Part shown: piece after piece, positions 59,663 to 64,000 of the stretch | Position numbering within the stretch: the first letter of the stretch is position 1 | Layout: each line of letters starts with the position of its first letter | NCBI GenBank assembly: GCA_013399895.1 | Contig: VXBA01006131.1 | Span: forward strand, 197,111 to 261,110 | Source of the DNA: Serilophus lunatus | Lineage: Eukaryota > Chordata > Aves > Passeriformes > Eurylaimidae | DNA length: 64,000 nt | Direction of reading: 5' to 3' | Program-made: the position numbers and the translations under genes | The notes under the pieces: generated by a model | What the model saw: only the letters and a program-made list of their open reading frames with translations | What the model was told of the DNA's origin: nothing | Database searches by the model: none

Positions 59663-62600
59663 ACTATATTTTCATTTAAATGTATATACATACATCCATG
59701 TAAGCACACATAAGGTCTAAAGAGTGAAGAAGGAAAAATTTTCCCTTTGGGGGTAAGTCTTCAGCTAAAGACATCCCTTTCCTCAATCACTTTTCCTGAT
59801 ATTTAGAATTTTTGCTTCAATCTATAGCCTAAATGCTGGTGTCCATGTCGATATTCTTTAAACTTACACACCTCTAAAGAAAGAAATCTCTATATCCTTT
59901 TCCCCCAAACAACGTATTTTTGAAAAAATTAATATGTAATACAGCAGTTTAAATTTAATGTATTTCTTTGTCTGAAAACTTTCAATGAAACTTCTTTCAA
60001 CTCACTGAAATTTTATTATTCGACTCTGAGTAGGTCACCTTACATGAAAGTGAAATCACCACATTGTATTTCAGTGGCTTGAAAAATGATTCAATATGCA
60101 ATTTAAAATGCTGACTATTCAATGCAAATTGAGAAATCATATGAGAGAAAACGCCTATTTGCATCAAGGTGAATCTGAAAACCAAATAAAATCTTTCCAG
60201 TCAAAATTTTGGTGTCTCGCTACTTTTTCTTTTGTAACTTTGACAAGCTGAGCTTTCACAACAGAAAGTTGCTATGAATTATCTTTAGCTTGCCTCTTGA
60301 GAGATAATTACTTCATATAACTTGTGTGTCAAAGATGGAAGGATTCAAATCAGTTCTGAAATTGTCTGTTTCTCCTAATGAAATGGCATTTGCAGAGTTC
60401 ATTACTCTGCTACACATTTCTGCTAGACCATAGTGAAGGTTTAAAAGAATAAGTAATTACTTTCTGTACTGTATGAATTGCTTTCTGCCATTTTAAAACA
60501 TTGTAGTGTTTTTCCCTTTGTGTGCTGTCCTACAGCCTGCTTTCAATTCACAGGAGTGGAAGTCAAATGGACATTCTGAAAATAGGGCTTGTATTAAAAA
60601 AAAACAAGAACTATTTCACCAAACATCTCAGTATAGATATTTACATTGGCCCTAGTTCTCCAGACTCGCCTTAGTGTTACTGGGGAAGATGGCACATAAA
60701 TCACTCTCAAACAGTGCTTATTTCTCTCACTTAGCTATAAAGGGAGTGCAGATGTTCAGTGTGCTGGCCCCCACACAGATGACCCATGCCATGGAGGTAC
60801 TCTAAGTATCCCACCTCATCCCCCTCCAGAATACTACAGGCTCAGCATCCAATCTGTTGGGCTTGTCCAAGAGAGTCTAGGGTATCTCATGTGCTTTTTG
60901 TGCTGTCAGCAAAGCTAGCAAAGGGCCTGTGATCCAACTAACTAGCTCAAAGGTCAGCATACAGATTCCTGAAGCAGGATGAAATTCAAGATTAGTTTCT
61001 TTCATTGTAGATTTACAGTGTATGAGTAAGTTGTTTTATAGACATCCATTATGGCCAGAGGTGATCTATGGCTTCGTATATCTCCAGTGGAAACAACTAG
61101 TGCTTTTTTGAGGTATCCTAAGGTATTTCAGAGCTGTACAAAGGGTTGGAAGATGGGCTAAGCATTTCTTGTGTGTCCCTCTGGACTAGCAGGTAAAGAA
61201 CAGCCACCTAGAGATAGCTCAGGACTTCTCAGCCATCCTTGAAGACCCAGCTGTCTTGTACTTAGTATAAGCAATGCATCCTTGCAGCGAATCTGCTTAA
61301 ACTGTGGTGGACAGCTGATATTTGCTTACCTGAAAAAACTTCCTAAGCTTAATCGAACACGGTCTAAACATAGCCGTATACTGACATCTGAGATGACTTA
61401 CTATTTCTTGTTCAATGGTACCCATAATACTCCCATGCACTATCACCCTCAAAATGAAGATTTTACATTTTGTGAAATATTCAAACCTCTTTCCTGAAGT
61501 GTGAAAGTAAAAGTCATTGTAAAAGTCCCTTAAGAATTCTTTGCCATTAATTTAATCTACTTTATCTATTTTTTTCCTATCTATTTTTTTCCTCTAATAT
61601 GTCTTTTACCATTGCATATTCATAATAAATTTTAGGTTTATTTATAAGTCATAGTCTTATTTATTTTCCTGTAAAATAATGGACTTTATTTTCTTGTAAT
61701 AGCCTACTTTTCAGTTCCTGTTATGTTTTCTTTCCTCTCTCCTTCAGTCTCTCAGCAGTCCTTTTTGATGTCACATTTTGCAAACATTCTGCCCTATTGT
61801 GAAATACTACAAAATTAAGACTCTTTTAATGACCTGCCTACCATATTAAATAGTTGCAACTGTTTAATACATCACTATACTGTAGGGATATTACTTAAAT
61901 TTAAGTATGTGAAAGTATATTACTGACCTCAAATAGCTATTTCTATTTATTCAAGTTTTATGGGTCTTTGATATATATTCAGCTGAACGTTGTTTCAGTC
62001 AATCTAACAGACTCCTTATGCAGTAGGTTTACTCCTGACTCCCTCCTTTTATACTTAATTAACCTGATTAAATATTTATAATGCTGTCACAGCCTATGTT
62101 CCTATCAAGACTGAGGTCCTGTTGTGTTAGCTGCTAGGTATAGTACAAACAGAAAAGTCCATCATATTAGTCACTTATAAAAAATGTTCCTACCTCTCTG
62201 TGAAGAATTACTTGCTATATGAAATATTGTTCAATTTTCTGAAAAGAAAATAACCTTGATTAATATAAAGTGCTCCAATTTGAAGGAAAAATTATACAGA
62301 TTTTCATACTTAATGATTAGGATGGCTGTCTGATTATGGCAACAGAAATAAGTTACCTAAATTATAATTATGAATATTATCATTATGTTCAATCAACATG
62401 ACCATCAGTATTTTACACTGTAAGATATGAAAAAGGAGAAAGAGAAATAGCTTAATAACAAGTAGCAGTTCATATGTATTGTTAGTGGCAAAATAGACCA
62501 TAAAGCAGACTTTTGCATTCACAAGAGGGAAGAGTAAATATGTTTCTAAAGGAGCTCATACATTATGTATCTCACACATCTCAGAAGTGAAGCAGCAAAA

Positions 62601-64000
62601 AAAAAAGTTCTCCAAGAACACTCACTTAAGAAAAAAATCTAATCCTTATGCATATTCTGCTACATATACTAAGCTTGTATTATTTCTGAGTAAGTTACTG
62701 AGCTAGAAAATCAAATTAATAAGTTCATAGCAGAGACTAGTAGGGCAGGGTAATAGCCTAAGCATGGAAAAACTCTCAGTTCTACCAAATCAACAGAAAA
62801 AGCAGTAATCTTGATGAAATCCAAATTTATGTTTACACAGTTTTGATTTATACTTGCAAAAAAATGAGAGAGAATCTGATAGTAACTTAAGTAGTAATTA
62901 TAGAACCTGTAATATTTCAGAAAATAAATTTTGTTCAAAGAACTTAAATTCTGGTTTAGTTGAGACCTCAAAGAATGATGGCTTCTCTGACTATCAGCTT
63001 CTAAGAAGCAAATAATCACAAAATCACTTCATACCACCAATTTTGCTCACAAATCTCCTCAGATACAAATGTCCTCACATGCCCACACTCAGAGTTGGCT
63101 CAGATCTAGGAATCCATTGCAATTTGCAAACATGTTCTTAAATTCCGTCTATACACGTGGATGCACTCAATGCATGAGATATACTATTTAAAAACAAGTT
63201 CAGTGCACAAATACCTGACACAGAACGAGGTTAGGAACTGTAATGGAATATGTTTTACTGTTAAACATCACTAATGTAGCTTGAACACTGTTAACAGATT
63301 GGGATCCTATAGGGTTTAGGTAAGTGTGACCAAGTTCAGGTACCTGATCCTTTAAAGCAGATTTAGTATAAACAGAAAATATCACCATTAAACCAGAGAT
63401 TAAGGGCATTTTCATTGACAACCATTGAATGGATGAAAAAGGTACTTCCCCATAACCTAATAGCTTCATTTGTTGGAATATCTCTAAAAATATAGAAGGC
63501 TTTAGAGTTAAATGGTGAGGATCAAGGAAAGGAAAAGCTTCTGGTCAAGGATATCTGAGCCTCAGAATAGAAGATGAGAAAGACATAATTTTCCAGCTGA
63601 ATGATATCAATATCATCTTTGAAATGGGATGTAGCAGTAACAGGAAACAGGGTTTGTATGATACTTCTTTCAGCTTATAATTTGGGAGGAGAGGAAAAAG
63701 ATTAAATTTCTTACTTCAAAATTATTTGATTTAGAACCGTTAAAAGCTCTCCAGCTCTGTAACTCAGCTGAAAATTTATATATTGCAGCAGAACAGTCAA
63801 GATTAGTCACACAGTAGAGTAGAACTAGCCATTTTTAATGTGGAAAAGAATACAGAAACGTCCAGAATTACCCCAAACCTTCAAATTCAGTAGGAGCAGA
63901 ATGAATTTTATTTTTTTTAGGTTTCTAAATGTGTTCCAAATGTCTGAGTATTTCAGTACAAGTTGAAGTGATAAATATATGGTATTGCATAACATGAGTG
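59663..64000. other. AT-rich non-coding DNA, no gene seen
   Basis: No recognised gene, CR1 or LTR signature. The part 60640-61340 is somewhat less AT-rich but has no identifiable content. A doubled 'tatctatttttttcc' unit lies at about 61563-61592. Frames of up to 102 codons (62711-63019 minus) have no recognised domain. Confidence 0.5.

Noticed and set aside
1..64000. tRNA, rRNA, CRISPR arrays and bacterial-type operons
   Set aside because: None seen by eye on either strand; repeats are interspersed retroelements and microsatellites, not regularly spaced direct repeats.

Overview
The window looks like avian nuclear DNA: strongly AT-rich, intron-poor in signals, and carrying many chicken-repeat-1 (CR1) LINE fragments whose 3' ends show the bird-type terminal short repeats. 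Crocodilian or turtle DNA also carries CR1 and cannot be excluded, and I cannot name the species. I found no convincing host protein-coding gene, no tRNA or rRNA gene, no CRISPR array and no bacterial or operon-like organisation. Most open frames here are chance frames in AT-rich DNA. The window reads as a gene desert or the inside of a very large intron.

Layout. 1-3 kb is unremarkable AT-rich DNA. A minus-strand CR1 3' end lies at 3.0-3.4 kb. From 3.4 to 28.9 kb there is mostly unique DNA, with microsatellites, one exon-like block bounded by good splice signals (15.94-16.16 kb) and a short 5' fragment of an LTR (19.6-19.8 kb). From 28.9 to 31.3 kb lies the longest CR1, on the minus strand. 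It has an endonuclease reading frame broken by one in-frame stop, an internally deleted reverse transcriptase and a foreign insert near 29.6-29.9 kb. A probable solo LTR with a TATA box and a duplicated U3 segment is at 33.7-34.3 kb. A minus-strand CR1 containing a (TTA)28 microsatellite is at 35.9-36.6 kb. A second, longer copy of the 19.6 kb LTR family starts at 39.33 kb. Plus-strand CR1 copies follow at 40.4-41.4, 46.6-47.3, 49.0 and 52.5-52.7 kb, and a back-to-back CR1 pair lies at 57.0-57.8 kb. A GC-rich block at 58.05-59.66 kb stands out from everything around it. It ends in a candidate endogenous-retrovirus LTR with a perfect 8-bp inverted terminal repeat, and it contains a 248-bp segment present twice on either side of a single N, very probably an assembly artefact. 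The last 4.3 kb is unannotated AT-rich DNA.

Function. The recognisable proteins are all parts of CR1 ORF2 (AP-like endonuclease, reverse transcriptase, C-terminal region), and every copy is damaged. At least three CR1 3'-end types are present, so several waves of insertion are recorded. I do not see a previously undescribed biological system. The items most worth checking are the GC-rich LTR block with its assembly joints, the two-copy LTR family, the exon-like block at 15.9 kb, and an AT-rich segment at 44.6 kb with a palindromic POU/octamer site.
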